Shown: positions 13,314-13,401 of the stretch, in pieces | How the letters are laid out: every line of letters begins with the position of its first letter | Position numbering within the stretch: the stretch's first letter is position 1 | Assembly (NCBI GenBank): GCA_021772215.1 | Contig: JAJFMK010000157.1 | Location: forward strand, 1-13,401 | Direction: 5' to 3' | DNA length: 13,401 bases | DNA from: Chlamydiota bacterium | GTDB lineage: Bacteria; Chlamydiota; Chlamydiia; Chlamydiales; JAJFMK01 | Notes under the pieces: model-generated | What the model was told of the DNA's origin: nothing | Databases searched by the model: none | The model's input: only the letters and a program-made list of their open reading frames with translations | Program-made: the position numbers and the translations under genes

Positions 13314-13401
13314 ATCGGCTCGATCAGCTTAAAGACACCCAAGATAAAGAGCCCTGTCATCAAGAGGTTGAAGATAAGGCTAAAGCCTCCCAGAGCAATT
13401 G
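13298..13401 (-). CDS. C-terminal end of a membrane protein, 5' part outside the window
   Basis: On the minus strand a frame is open from the window edge to a TAG at 13298-13300, giving 33 visible residues. They are strongly hydrophobic (GFSLIFNLLMTGLFILGVF) and end in a short cytoplasm-like tail, KLIEPIYFRK. This is the pattern of a final transmembrane helix, and the other two minus-strand frames are closed quickly by stops. It would overlap the lipoprotein gene tail to tail by 16 bases. The family cannot be named from so little. Confidence 0.5.
   Translation of the reverse strand, partial: IALGGFSLIFNLLMTGLFILGVFKLIEPIYFRK

Noticed and set aside
13312..13330. Short palindrome GATCG-GCT-CGATC after the lipoprotein gene as terminator
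   Set aside because: The stem is only five base pairs with a three-base loop and no T-run, and it lies inside the likely coding end of the minus-strand membrane protein.
13033..13332. 99-codon plus-strand open frame within the lipoprotein gene
   Set aside because: It overlaps the conserved M15-like coding sequence in another frame and has serine/arginine-rich shadow composition.

Overview
The window looks like the chromosome of a chlamydia, probably a Parachlamydia-related (environmental) lineage rather than Chlamydia itself. Three things point there. GltX and the tail-specific protease closely resemble their chlamydial counterparts. A free-standing eukaryote-like SWIB domain protein is followed by lpxG, ispD and truA, then a HAD hydrolase and a lipoprotein, the order I recall from the Chlamydia trachomatis CT460-CT465 region. 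The lipid A enzyme LpxG belongs to the type first described in chlamydiae. The assignment rests on remembered family sequences and not on a database search.

Layout from the left. The 3' part of a SprT-like zinc metalloprotease gene enters from the edge, followed by yebC on the plus strand. gltX runs in the opposite direction, and its stop codon directly abuts the yebC stop. Behind the gltX promoter (a perfect extended -10 element) lies a more AT-rich stretch. It holds four tandem 10-bp repeats and then a decayed gene for an AlbA_2 / ATPase-like / winged-helix regulator (COG2865-like), interrupted by one frameshift and one amber codon. Its 3' end overlaps the 3' end of a two-gene minus-strand unit: a 735-residue nucleotidyltransferase resembling plant plastid UGP3, and the tail-specific protease Tsp, which share an ATGA overlap.

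Divergent from that unit is a plus-strand block: SWIB, a probable weak terminator, then lpxG-ispD-truA joined by 4-base start/stop overlaps. It combines lipid A synthesis, isoprenoid (MEP pathway) synthesis and tRNA pseudouridylation. After truA comes a second AT-rich patch with an unrecognised 112-residue ORF and a possible frameshifted continuation. A HAD hydrolase (minus strand) and a lipoprotein with a degenerate M15-peptidase-like domain (plus strand) are then transcribed divergently from a 24-base gap. The last 104 bases hold the C-terminal end of a membrane protein on the minus strand, overlapping the lipoprotein gene tail to tail.

Most of the window is ordinary core chlamydial genome. 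The points most worth a second look are the UGP3-like enzyme coupled to Tsp, the decayed AlbA_2 gene with its helically phased repeats, the orphan ORFs after truA, and a perfect hairpin over the lipoprotein's lipobox codons. No tRNA or rRNA gene, CRISPR array or insertion sequence was seen.
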